Assembly (NCBI GenBank): GCA_013349485.1
Contig: DUZM01000018.1
Location: 1-19,970, forward strand
Origin: Candidatus Hydrogenedentota bacterium
Lineage (GTDB): Bacteria; Hydrogenedentota; Hydrogenedentia; Hydrogenedentales; SLHB01
Reading direction: 5' to 3'
Length of the DNA: 19,970 nt
A program made the position numbers and the translations under genes. Below the pieces are notes generated by a model, which ran no database searches, was not told the origin of the DNA, and saw only the letters and a program-made list of their open reading frames with translations. Shown here piece by piece: positions 1 through 8,127 of this stretch; the stretch's first letter is position 1, and each line of letters opens with the position of its first letter.

Positions 1-3000
1 GATCCGTCGGTTTGGAACTGGTGGACGCAGGCCACGAACGTGCCACCGTGGCCGGCGCGCACCGCCCACTCGTCAGTAGTTTACGACGGCAAGATCTGGA
101 TTATAGGAGGTTATGGATACGGTGCTGGTGCTTACAGGTTTCACAACGACGTCTGGTCTTCGGTAGATGGCGTCGCCTGGACGCCCGTAACGACCGGCGC
201 GCCTTGGGCAGGTCGCTTTGAACACGCGTCTGTTGTCCATAACGGCAAGCTCTGGGTCATCGGCGGAATGGCGCTGGACCCCCTTCCTATCCTTTTCGAC
301 GACGTGTGGTCCTCCGTCGATGGTGTTACGTGGACGCAGGAGACGGCCGCCGCGCCGTGGACGGCCCGTTTCGCCCACAGGTCCGTGGTGCACGACGGCA
401 GGATCTGGGTCATCGGCGGAAACGTCGACCCCGTGTCGCCGTCGACGAGCGTCAACGACGTGTGGTCGTCGGTGGACGGTGTTGCATGGACACAGGAAAC
501 GGCCGCGGCCCCATGGGCGGCTCGTCATTCGCATGCGTCCGTCGCGTACGACGGCAAGATTTGGGTGATGGGCGGATATGATGAATACACTTACACCATG
601 TTCAGCGACGTGTGGTCGTCGGTGGACGGCGTTGCGTGGACACGGGAAACGGCCGGGGCGCCCTGGACGGTGCGCTCCAGCCACACCTCTGTCGTACGCA
701 ACGGCAAGATTTGGATCACCGGTGGCTACGATTACTGGACAGGCTCCTCGTTCAGCGATGTTTGGACGTCGGTGGATGGCGTCGCCTGGACGCAGGAGAC
801 CGATGCCCCATCCTGGACGGCCCGCAGTGGCCACAGGTCCGTCGTACACAATGACAAGCTTTGGATAATCGGGGGGTATGCCGCCTCTTATGGATACGCA
901 AATGACGTGTGGGCGTCGGCCGACGGAATCTCATGGGAACAGCCCGTTGGCGGGGCGCCGTGGGCCAACCGGCACGGCCACGCCGCTGTGGCCCATGACG
1001 GGAAACTATGGGTAATCGGCGGCCATGACGGCGCCTCCGTCCGCAACGACGTGTGGCACTCGACCGACGGCCTCACCTGGATCCGCGCGACGGACGGCGC
1101 CCCCTGGCTCGCCCGGAAAGATCACGCGGCCGTCTCGTACGACGGGAAGATCTGGGTCATGGGCGGCCGAGACTACGATTACAGCCCGTTTTTCTCGGAC
1201 GTCTGGTGGTCGGCCGACGGCGAGACATGGACCCAGGTGGCCGAATGGACGGATTGGGGCGATCGTTGGGGTCACACCGCCCTTGCCTACGAAGGCAAAA
1301 TGTGGCTCATCGGCGGCAATTATTACTATGACGACTATTACTACGAATCGTACTCGGCGAACGACGTGTTCTACTCGACGGACGGCGCTACCTGGTTGCC
1401 GGCGACGACTGCCGCGCCCTGGCCCGCCCGCCACGGCCACGCATCCGTGGTCCACAACGGCAAGATGTGGGTCGTCGGCGGCACGGCGGGGTTCCCCGGA
1501 TACGATGACGTGTACATGCACGACCTGTGGTATTCCGCGGACGGCGCTACGTGGGTTCAGGCGACCGATGCGGCCCCGTGGCCCGCGCGATCCGAACACA
1601 CCTCGCTGGCCTACGATGCGCGCATCTGGGTGCTCGGCGGCGGCCCCGGCGGGTATGCGAACGATGCGTGGTACTCGGCCGACGGCGTCACCTGGTTCGA
1701 AGCAGACCCGGCAACCGATTGGCAAGCAAGGAGCGGCCACGCCTCCGTAGTCCATGACAGCCGCATGTGGGTCCTGGGCGGTAGGGCCTTCGGCGGCGCG
1801 ACGCTGGACGACGTCTGGTATGCCGCGCCCGCCCCGCCTGAAGTGACGGTCGAGCAGTCTGGCGGCCAAGCCGACCCAACGAACACGCTGCCCATCACCT
1901 TCGATGTCATGTTCAGTGAACCCGTAACCGGTTTCGACGTAGGGGATGTGGTCATTGGGGGGACAGCGACCGGCGCGACGGTGGAAGTTGCCGGCGGCGA
2001 TGCGAATTACACGGTAGGCGTGACGGCCGCCGACACCGATGGCTCGCTTCTGGCCACCGTGCCCGCTGGCGTCTGCGAAAGCCTAATCGGCTACGGCAAC
2101 AACGCTTCAACGAGCACAGACAACAGCGTCACGCTCGATCGCGCGGCGCCGACGCTTTCGATTGGGGCCCCCTCGAACACCCTAACCCGAAGCGGGCCTG
2201 TATCGTACTCGGTGACCTATGCAGGCGCGGACGCCGTGACCCTTGCAGGCGGCGACGTCACTCTTGACGCCTCGGGCACGGCCACGGGTGCGGTCTCGGT
2301 GTCCGGCTCGGGTCTTTCGGCGCGCACCGTGACGCTCTCGGGCATTTCAGGCGACGGGACCCTTGGCATCACAATCGCGGCGGGCACGGCCAGCGACGCG
2401 GCAGCCAACGTGGCGGCCAGCGCCGGCCCCAGCGCCTCGTTTGCCGTCTCGAACCTGGACACCGACGCCGACGGCCTAACCGACGGTGAGGAAACCGCCA
2501 TATACGGCACCGACCCGAACCGGCGCGATACGGACACCGACGGATTGAGCGACGGGGACGAGGTGACGATACACGGCACGGACGCGCTCGACCGCGACAC
2601 CGATGACGACGGCGTGAACGACGGCCGGGAGGTCAACGTCTACGGCACGGACCCGCTCGATACGGATTCGGACGCGGACGGTTTCACGGACAAAGAGGAG
2701 GCCGACGCGCGCACCGACCCGCTCGACCCTGAGGATTTTCCAGGCGTGGTGCACTTCGCGGACGCGAACCTCGAGGCCGCAGTCCGTGAGACTATCGTTG
2801 TGCTCACGGGCCCCATCCTGGACACCGACCTGGTCGGCGTCGGTTTCACGGCCCTGGATGCATCGGCCCGCGGCATCCGCGATCTCGGCGGGCTCGAACA
2901 CTGCCTCGAACTGACCACGCTGGACTTATCGAATAATGCGTTCAGCGATCTGGCCCCATTGGCCTGGCTGGCGGCGCTATCCGCGCTTCACCTCGAGTCC

Positions 3001-5121
3001 AATCAGGTATCCGACGTGGGCGCTTTGGTGGCGAACGTCGGCCTGGGCAGCGGCGATGCGGTCTATCTGGCCGATAACCCGCTTAGCCAGGTTGCCCTGT
3101 GCAATGATATCCCGATGTTGGAAACGTTCGGGGTGACGATCGAGCACGATGGCGTGTGCAGCGAAGATCGGGAAGCCGATGCGGATGGCGACGGACTGCC
3201 GAATTGGGATGAGGAAAACCGTTGGCACTCGAACCCGAATGACCCAGACACCGATGACGACGGCATGCCCGACGGATTCGAGGCGCTTTATAATCTCGAC
3301 TTGCTCGATCCCGAAGACGCGGTTGCCGACAGTGACGGCGATGAACTGACGAACCTCGAGGAGTATTTGGAGCACGCCGACCCCACCGATCTCGATAGTC
3401 CCGTGGGCACCTACTTTGTCTCGTCCGAGGCGGGCGAGGACGTCGCCGACCATGGCGCGAACCGGGCCTATCCGTGGCAAACCATCGCTTACGCCCTCGA
3501 ACAGCTTCCCCTGAGCAGCCCCGTGAAGCTGGTGCTGTTGCCCGGGCAGTATTACGAGGACGGCCTCACGCTTCCGGCCGGCGTATCCGTTGTCGGCTCG
3601 AGAACGGGCGAGGTCGTCATCGAAGGTTTTGGCCCCTTTTTGATTGCCGGGGGCGACTCAACTGCGGTGCGGAACCTCGAGGTGCGGCAGGCCGAGGGGG
3701 ACGCTGCGGGAACGGTTCTTTTGGACATGTTCGACGTGGCTATGGTCGTACAGGGCGTCGCGTTCATAGGAAACACCAACCGCGACGCTACGGGCATCGT
3801 CGTGGAAGGGACGGCGCCGAGCGCGTCGTTGATCGCAGACTGCCGGTTCGCAAGTCTGGCGCTCGGCATCGAGATATGGGATGAAGCCCCGACCGTCCGT
3901 CGCTGTGTCTTCGATGATTGGGGGGAGTATGGCATCGTTTTCAGGGCGGGTAGGAGCCTGAAGCGCGATGTCGGCAAAAGCGGCCTCGGAACGCAAGACG
4001 ACCCGAACAGCGGCTACAACACATTTTTGGGCACGGGCATGGCCGTTCAGAATGAGGGCGACGAGGCCATCGTGATGGACAACAACGACTGGGATCTCGA
4101 TACAGCCACCGTCGAGAACGCCGAGGCGCGGGTAGACGGCCCGGCCGAAATCAATACCGTGCTCGAGAAAAGCGGCGCCATACTCTCCGCCACGGTCGTG
4201 TGTACGACGTGGGACGCGGCATCGCTGAATCGTATCCTAAACGCCACGATCACGTTGGCGCCGGGGCTGTCCATGTCCAGCAACACGAACGGGGTATACA
4301 CGTTCGCCAGCGTTCCGGCCCAAACCTATGCGCAGGTAACGGCCGTCGCGCCGGACTACGCGACGGCATCGAAGTTCAACGTCGAGGCGGCCGCGGGCGA
4401 GACCAGCACGGTATTGTTTCAGTTGACGCAACTTGCCTCGGACAATGACGCCGACGGCGACGGCCTCACCGACGCCGAAGAGGCCGCCCTGGGCACCGAC
4501 CCGAACGCCGCGGACACGGACGGCGACGGACTCAACGACGACGTCGAGATCGCCTACGGTTCGGATCCCCTCGATGCGGCGGACCCCGACTGCGTCTTCC
4601 CGGCGTCCCCCGTCTCCGTCATGGCTTCCCAGGGGACCTCTGTCGATTCCGTCACCGTGACGTGGGCGGCCGTATCGGGCGCGGACGCGTATCAAGTGCT
4701 TCGCAGCGCGGCCAACGACGCGGCATCGGCCCAGGCCATCACCGGTTGGGTCACTGCAACCCAATACACCGATACGACCGTAGGATCCGGCACGCATTAC
4801 TATTGGGTGCGCTCGCGGAACGACTGCGGGGAAAGTCTTCTGGGCGAGAGCGTCACAGGATGGCGCGGGACCGCGCCGCCCCGGCCGCGGGCATGTGCCC
4901 GGGGTAGGGTCGGCCATGGCCGCACGCCGTTCAGCCGTAGCCACGGCGACATCTTGACCATGGTCGCCTTGGCTGCCGCATTGCTGCTCCTGCGCGGCCG
5001 TTCAACGGTGGGTGCCACGGGCAGCTTGTCTGCCCGTGGGGCGACCTCTGGCGCCAGCAACACTGGCGGGCAAGCCGCCAGTGGCACCCAGTGGCCTTTT
5101 GACACGCGATCGCAATCGTAG
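1..5121 (+). CDS. Giant mosaic surface/secreted protein, 5' end outside window (kelch, Ig-like, TSP3, LRR, beta-helix, FN3, C-terminal anchor)
   Basis: The frame is open from base 1, and the codons before the first in-window GTG (40) already encode part of a kelch repeat, so this is a 3' fragment of about 1,706 codons. Order along the DNA: twelve W..PW.AR..H.SV...GK.W..GG kelch-like repeats (22-1824, beta-propeller blades); an Ig-like stretch (about 1840-2455); Asp-rich TSP3-like calcium repeats of the DxDxDGxxDxxE type (2458-2748); a leucine-rich segment (2750-3170); more TSP3-like repeats (3172-3400); a right-handed beta-helix (3403-4080); a CarboxypepD-regulatory-like segment (4120-4435); a third TSP3 block (4440-4590); a fibronectin-III-like domain (4600-4860). 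A hydrophobic helix preceded by HGDILT and followed by RGR (4942-5001) looks like a C-terminal sorting/anchoring tag. About 39 further residues come from a REP-like hairpin pair. The likely role is adhesion or surface structure; no catalytic residues were recognised. Confidence 0.85.
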   Translation, partial: DPSVWNWWTQATNVPPWPARTAHSSVVYDGKIWIIGGYGYGAGAYRFHNDVWSSVDGVAWTPVTTGAPWAGRFEHASVVHNGKLWVIGGMALDPLPILFDDVWSSVDGVTWTQETAAAPWTARFAHRSVVHDGRIWVIGGNVDPVSPSTSVNDVWSSVDGVAWTQETAAAPWAARHSHASVAYDGKIWVMGGYDEYTYTMFSDVWSSVDGVAWTRETAGAPWTVRSSHTSVVRNGKIWITGGYDYWTGSSFSDVWTSVDGVAWTQETDAPSWTARSGHRSVVHNDKLWIIGGYAASYGYANDVWASADGISWEQPVGGAPWANRHGHAAVAHDGKLWVIGGHDGASVRNDVWHSTDGLTWIRATDGAPWLARKDHAAVSYDGKIWVMGGRDYDYSPFFSDVWWSADGETWTQVAEWTDWGDRWGHTALAYEGKMWLIGGNYYYDDYYYESYSANDVFYSTDGATWLPATTAAPWPARHGHASVVHNGKMWVVGGTAGFPGYDDVYMHDLWYSADGATWVQATDAAPWPARSEHTSLAYDARIWVLGGGPGGYANDAWYSADGVTWFEADPATDWQARSGHASVVHDSRMWVLGGRAFGGATLDDVWYAAPAPPEVTVEQSGGQADPTNTLPITFDVMFSEPVTGFDVGDVVIGGTATGATVEVAGGDANYTVGVTAADTDGSLLATVPAGVCESLIGYGNNASTSTDNSVTLDRAAPTLSIGAPSNTLTRSGPVSYSVTYAGADAVTLAGGDVTLDASGTATGAVSVSGSGLSARTVTLSGISGDGTLGITIAAGTASDAAANVAASAGPSASFAVSNLDTDADGLTDGEETAIYGTDPNRRDTDTDGLSDGDEVTIHGTDALDRDTDDDGVNDGREVNVYGTDPLDTDSDADGFTDKEEADARTDPLDPEDFPGVVHFADANLEAAVRETIVVLTGPILDTDLVGVGFTALDASARGIRDLGGLEHCLELTTLDLSNNAFSDLAPLAWLAALSALHLESNQVSDVGALVANVGLGSGDAVYLADNPLSQVALCNDIPMLETFGVTIEHDGVCSEDREADADGDGLPNWDEENRWHSNPNDPDTDDDGMPDGFEALYNLDLLDPEDAVADSDGDELTNLEEYLEHADPTDLDSPVGTYFVSSEAGEDVADHGANRAYPWQTIAYALEQLPLSSPVKLVLLPGQYYEDGLTLPAGVSVVGSRTGEVVIEGFGPFLIAGGDSTAVRNLEVRQAEGDAAGTVLLDMFDVAMVVQGVAFIGNTNRDATGIVVEGTAPSASLIADCRFASLALGIEIWDEAPTVRRCVFDDWGEYGIVFRAGRSLKRDVGKSGLGTQDDPNSGYNTFLGTGMAVQNEGDEAIVMDNNDWDLDTATVENAEARVDGPAEINTVLEKSGAILSATVVCTTWDAASLNRILNATITLAPGLSMSSNTNGVYTFASVPAQTYAQVTAVAPDYATASKFNVEAAAGETSTVLFQLTQLASDNDADGDGLTDAEEAALGTDPNAADTDGDGLNDDVEIAYGSDPLDAADPDCVFPASPVSVMASQGTSVDSVTVTWAAVSGADAYQVLRSAANDAASAQAITGWVTATQYTDTTVGSGTHYYWVRSRNDCGESLLGESVTGWRGTAPPRPRACARGRVGHGRTPFSRSHGDILTMVALAAALLLLRGRSTVGATGSLSARGATSGASNTGGQAASGTQWPFDTRSQS
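22..1824 (+). repeat. Twelve tandem kelch-like repeats inside the giant CDS
   Basis: There are twelve consecutive units of about 46-55 codons. Each has a Trp-rich start (WTQ.T...PW.AR), a His-Ser/Ala-SV strand, a GK-[IL]-W-[VI]-[IVM]-GG strand, a variable Tyr/Gly/Asp-rich loop and a DVW.S.DG end. Units 3-5 are also very similar in DNA: the stretches near 300-360, 452-512 and 602-662 share long identical runs. This suggests recent duplication or conversion of blades. The array probably continues upstream of base 1. Confidence 0.85.
5010..5089. repeat. REP/BIME-like inverted pair of hairpins at the 3' end of the giant CDS
   Basis: Two hairpins face each other. Hairpin 1 pairs 5015-5024 with 5030-5039 (10 bp, loop CTTGT). 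Hairpin 2 pairs 5061-5069 with 5075-5083 (9 bp, loop GCAAG, whose complement is CTTGC). Each is flanked by the 9-mer GGGTGCCAC, direct at 5010-5018 and reverse-complemented at 5081-5089. The two halves are therefore related copies in inverted orientation, as in bacterial REP doublets (BIMEs). The stems differ by compensating changes (GGGCA/TGCCC versus TGGCG/CGCCA). The element is translated as the last part of the giant protein. The second hairpin is followed only by CCTTTT after a gap, so it is a poor intrinsic terminator. Confidence 0.7.
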
Positions 5122-5247
5122 GGGGTGTGTTTCGAAGAAACAGACTACCGCCTCGATCCGTTTCGCGCCATGACGTTCGCGCAACGCGGCAGGCAATGGG
5201 ACGCGGTTTTATTGGGGAGTTGCTTGGGCCGCAGGTTGTTGCGGGCG

Positions 5248-6528
5248 TTATGCGAGGAGGGCTTCGATGATGAGCGGCGCCAGACCGGCGATGGCGAGGC
5301 GGCCGTAGTCTTGCTGGGCCCAGAAGAACGCATTATCCCAAGTGTGCATCCCGGTGAAATGCGTGTCGTTGTACAGTTGGGGATTCTTGATGCCGCCTTT
5401 TACGTCAATGCCGCGGCGCGGCGTACATAGGAGTTCGGGGCCGTTGGGCGTTTCGGGGCCTGTGTAGATCTCGTCGCGTTGCCACACCCGCTCGAATACC
5501 CTGTTCCCTTCATACTCGAGCGCTTCGAGTTTTGCTTTGATCTCCTCGAGCGGGCCGTCGCCCGCGAGGCGCCCTTTCGGGTACCGCCCTTTCCGGTGGA
5601 TGTATATGCGTCCGGGATCCATTGCAAAGGCTTGACTCGATGGCGCGATGTCTGCATAGGACTCGGGCGGCTCTTTCTCGAAGGAGAGGTATCCTTCGCG
5701 GCGCAGCCACGCGTTGAGCATGAACTGCTTGGCCACGTGCGTAAACCCGTGATCGGAGAGGAGAAAGAGGCCCTCGGGGTCGTCGCTCCCATAGAATTGC
5801 TCGACGAGTCTCCGGATGAGCGCGTCGCATTTCCGGTAATAGGCCATCGCGCGGGCGCGTTCAGGGCCGTTGCCGTCGCACGAAGTCCATAGAAAGTGTT
5901 GCAGGCGATCGGTGCCGGTGATCACGACCTCCGCGAAATCCCAGTCCTCGAGGCCAAAGAGGTATCCCGCGGCACGTTCACGACTGTCGAGACACGCCTC
6001 GAGTTCCCGAAACAGCGCATCCGAGTCTCCTTTGCAGTGCTGGGTGTTAACGTCAATCCGGTAGTCCATTCGCTGCAAGACCTCGGCGTGTTGGCGGGGC
6101 GCAACCGCCCGGGCGAGGTCGACGGCCACGAAACCGGACACAAGAACGCCGGGGATGGTTCTTGCCGGATAGCAGCCGGGCTGATTCAGCACGAGACAGC
6201 GTTTGCCGGCGCGGCCCAGCCTATCCCATAGGGTGTCGGTTTTAAGATCGGGGAACGAGGGGAATCGCAGGGCGTACGAGCTGCAGTCGAGGTCCGTGAA
6301 CCCGAATATACCGTGGCCGCCCGGATTGGCGCCGGTCATGAAACTTGCCCAATTGACGCTCGATATTTCAGGCAACGCCGACGTCGTTTGATGGAGCGTG
6401 CCCGAGCGCAGAAACGTGGCCAAGTAGGGGATGACGTCGTCGTCTGCCAAACGCTCGACCAGTTCCTTCGGAACACCGTCGAGCCCGATCACCAACCCGC
6501 GCCGTTTCCTTTTGCGTCGGAACAACAT
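5248..6528 (-). CDS. Alkaline phosphatase superfamily type I phosphodiesterase/nucleotide pyrophosphatase-like protein
   Basis: The 426-residue product has the metal-site and nucleophile pattern of the phosphodiesterase branch of the alkaline phosphatase superfamily: GLDG near residues 15-18 (metal Asp17), LPEISSVNW..F.TG..P..HGI around residues 52-75 (nucleophile position Ser56 where relatives usually have Thr), TDRLQHFLW, SDHGF, and a late His in GMHTWDN. It probably hydrolyses a phosphodiester or phosphoryl bond. No signal peptide is evident; the N-terminus is strongly basic. It is the last gene of the minus-strand polysaccharide cluster, about 130 bp after the sulfatase-fold gene. The ATG at 6528 is chosen because the family core begins about ten residues later. 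An in-frame TTG at 6564 would add twelve residues, and neither start has a convincing Shine-Dalgarno sequence. The substrate cannot be read from the sequence. Confidence 0.85.
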   Translation of the reverse strand: MLFRRKRKRRGLVIGLDGVPKELVERLADDDVIPYLATFLRSGTLHQTTSALPEISSVNWASFMTGANPGGHGIFGFTDLDCSSYALRFPSFPDLKTDTLWDRLGRAGKRCLVLNQPGCYPARTIPGVLVSGFVAVDLARAVAPRQHAEVLQRMDYRIDVNTQHCKGDSDALFRELEACLDSRERAAGYLFGLEDWDFAEVVITGTDRLQHFLWTSCDGNGPERARAMAYYRKCDALIRRLVEQFYGSDDPEGLFLLSDHGFTHVAKQFMLNAWLRREGYLSFEKEPPESYADIAPSSQAFAMDPGRIYIHRKGRYPKGRLAGDGPLEEIKAKLEALEYEGNRVFERVWQRDEIYTGPETPNGPELLCTPRRGIDVKGGIKNPQLYNDTHFTGMHTWDNAFFWAQQDYGRLAIAGLAPLIIEALLA

Positions 6529-6658
6529 GGCGGAATCGTAACACTTCCGCCGCGACGTTGACAAAACTCAGCCGCTGACGGCGCAGCGCAGTGATTTAAC
6601 GCCCATTCACCGGAGTTGAACGCTGACCGCTTGGCCGCCGGCCGCTTCTCCTCGGCGG

Positions 6659-8104
6659 CTATTCCTCTCTGAGGTAGCCTAGTTTCCGGAGACGCTCGAT
6701 GGTTTCGGCGTCGAGGATGGCTTTTTCCGGCTGGACGGCGTGCTTGGGATGGCGTCTGCATCGCTCGATATGGGCGTCCAATAGGCTGAGCAGACGCTTT
6801 ACGGTTTCTGTATCCTCGATCGCTTGGTTGTTGCGCTCGAGCGGATCTTCGGCGAGGTCGTACAGCTCGATTGTGCCCGTTTTCCTGTCCACGGTAAGTT
6901 TTTGGTCGTGCAGTATGACGGCCTCGAGATGGAGATTGGCGGCTTCGAGGGCGCCCCGGGTCTCCGCGAACACCGCTTGGGGAGCCTCGCCGTCCGTGGG
7001 CGTTGGCCCAAGTAGGTCACGGCCTTGCCAATCGGGATTGGGCCCGAGGCCGAGGTAACTTGACACGGAGGGCAGCACGTCCACGCTCGCGGCGGGCGGT
7101 AGGAAGCTCCGGGGCGGCAGCGAGGGTAGCCGCATGATTAAGGGAACGTGAATCAGTTCCTGATACAACGTCTTGCTGTGACCCACCGAGCCGTGATCCC
7201 AGAGTTCTTCGCCGTGGTCGGCCGTAACGACAATGACACACTCGGGATGCGCCGTCTCGACGTATTCAACCAGCCGCCCAAGTTCATCGTCGACGAATCT
7301 CAACTCGCCGTCGTACAACCACCGGACGCGCGCCCTGCCTGCGGCCGTCAATTCGGCCCGCTCGCGTTGTTCCCGGAGACCCAGCTTGTGGAGGGCCTCA
7401 TCAAGGTAGTATCCGTCGTAGTCGTCGAGCAGTTCTCGATCCTTCTCCGTGATCGGCGGCGGCGCGCCAAGCCGATCCTGGCCGTCGGCCGGGGGCGCGT
7501 AGGGAGCGTGTGGATCGAGATAGTGCACGTATAGGAAGAACGGCTCGCCCATTCCGCGCAGGGCCTCGATCGCCGCCGAGGTCACGACATTTGCCGGTGC
7601 GTCGTCCTTGAACCAGTAGGCGTCAAAGCCTTGGGCGAATCCGAATTCGGCGGCCAGGTGGCGGTTCGTCTGAATACACCCCGTCCTATAACCGTTGTTT
7701 TTGAAATAGGTTGCGGCAGACCCGATCGCTTCTGGCAGCTTGTCGACGGTCATGTCTTGATGCTCGAAAAACCGTTCCGCGACGCCGAACTCAATTCCGT
7801 GCGTGGCCGGATACAACGACGTCAGAAGCGAGGCCATCGACGGCTTCGTCCACGCCGCCTGCGACGTTGCGCTCTCAAACGTCCACGAGTGCCCGGCCAG
7901 GCGCGCGAGATTGGGCATGAGCGGCGCCCCGTTTCGTTCCGCGAACACGCGATCCGCACGTAGCGCATCGACAACGATCAGAACGACACTCCGAATCTTC
8001 TCGGGCTTGGGGCTCGGTATGGCGTTTTGTCCGTGACGCAATCCCAGCAACAGGAAAAGCCCCGTCACCGCGCCCATCAGAATCAAAAGGAAACACCGCC
8101 TCAC
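6659..8104 (-). CDS. Membrane-anchored sulfatase-fold enzyme with Thr at the nucleophile position
   Basis: The 481-residue product has an N-terminal membrane helix or uncleaved signal (residues 5-22), then the sulfatase/phosphoglycerol-transferase fold: VDALRADR (residues 45-52, metal Asp46), AWTKPSMASLLTSLYPATHG starting at residue 84, HYLDPHAPY in the middle, and TADHGEELWDHGSVGHSK, the second metal site. True sulfatases need Cys or Ser in CxPSR for formylglycine. Here the position is Thr86 (TKPS), and the Arg is Met. Thr nucleophiles are typical of phosphoglycerol or phosphoethanolamine transferases, so modification of a polysaccharide or lipid with a phosphoryl group is as likely as sulfate removal. 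The start is GTG at 8104, supported by GGAG eight bases upstream and by the hydrophobic N-terminus. It lies 23 bp after the O-antigen ligase gene, so cotranscription is likely. Confidence 0.82.
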   Translation of the reverse strand: MRRCFLLILMGAVTGLFLLLGLRHGQNAIPSPKPEKIRSVVLIVVDALRADRVFAERNGAPLMPNLARLAGHSWTFESATSQAAWTKPSMASLLTSLYPATHGIEFGVAERFFEHQDMTVDKLPEAIGSAATYFKNNGYRTGCIQTNRHLAAEFGFAQGFDAYWFKDDAPANVVTSAAIEALRGMGEPFFLYVHYLDPHAPYAPPADGQDRLGAPPPITEKDRELLDDYDGYYLDEALHKLGLREQRERAELTAAGRARVRWLYDGELRFVDDELGRLVEYVETAHPECVIVVTADHGEELWDHGSVGHSKTLYQELIHVPLIMRLPSLPPRSFLPPAASVDVLPSVSSYLGLGPNPDWQGRDLLGPTPTDGEAPQAVFAETRGALEAANLHLEAVILHDQKLTVDRKTGTIELYDLAEDPLERNNQAIEDTETVKRLLSLLDAHIERCRRHPKHAVQPEKAILDAETIERLRKLGYLREE

Positions 8105-8112
8105 GACGAAAA

Positions 8113-8116
8113 CTCC
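8113..8116 (-). promoter_or_regulatory. Ribosome binding site (GGAG) deciding the GTG start at 8104
   Basis: On the minus strand GGAG ends eight bases before the GTG at 8104. It sits in the 23-bp gap behind the preceding gene and supports GTG as the start of the sulfatase-fold protein. Confidence 0.5.
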
Positions 8117-8127
8117 ACATTAAGGCT

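Noticed and set aside
1006..1869. A 287-codon minus-strand open frame
   Set aside because: It mirrors the kelch repeats; its periodicity is inherited from the real repeats on the plus strand.
2458..2748. EF-hand calcium domains
   Set aside because: The DxDxDGxxDxxE units are spaced and followed by GTDP-type turns as in TSP3-like repeats, without EF-hand helices.
40..5121. GTG at 40 as the true start of the giant protein
   Set aside because: Codons 1-39 already encode the first strand of a kelch repeat in the same frame, so the gene begins upstream of the window.
5122..5247. Bidirectional terminator between the giant gene and the phosphodiesterase gene
   Set aside because: Only a five-pair GTTTC/GAAAC hairpin (5129-5141) and a CCGCA/TGCGG stem are present, neither followed by a T run.
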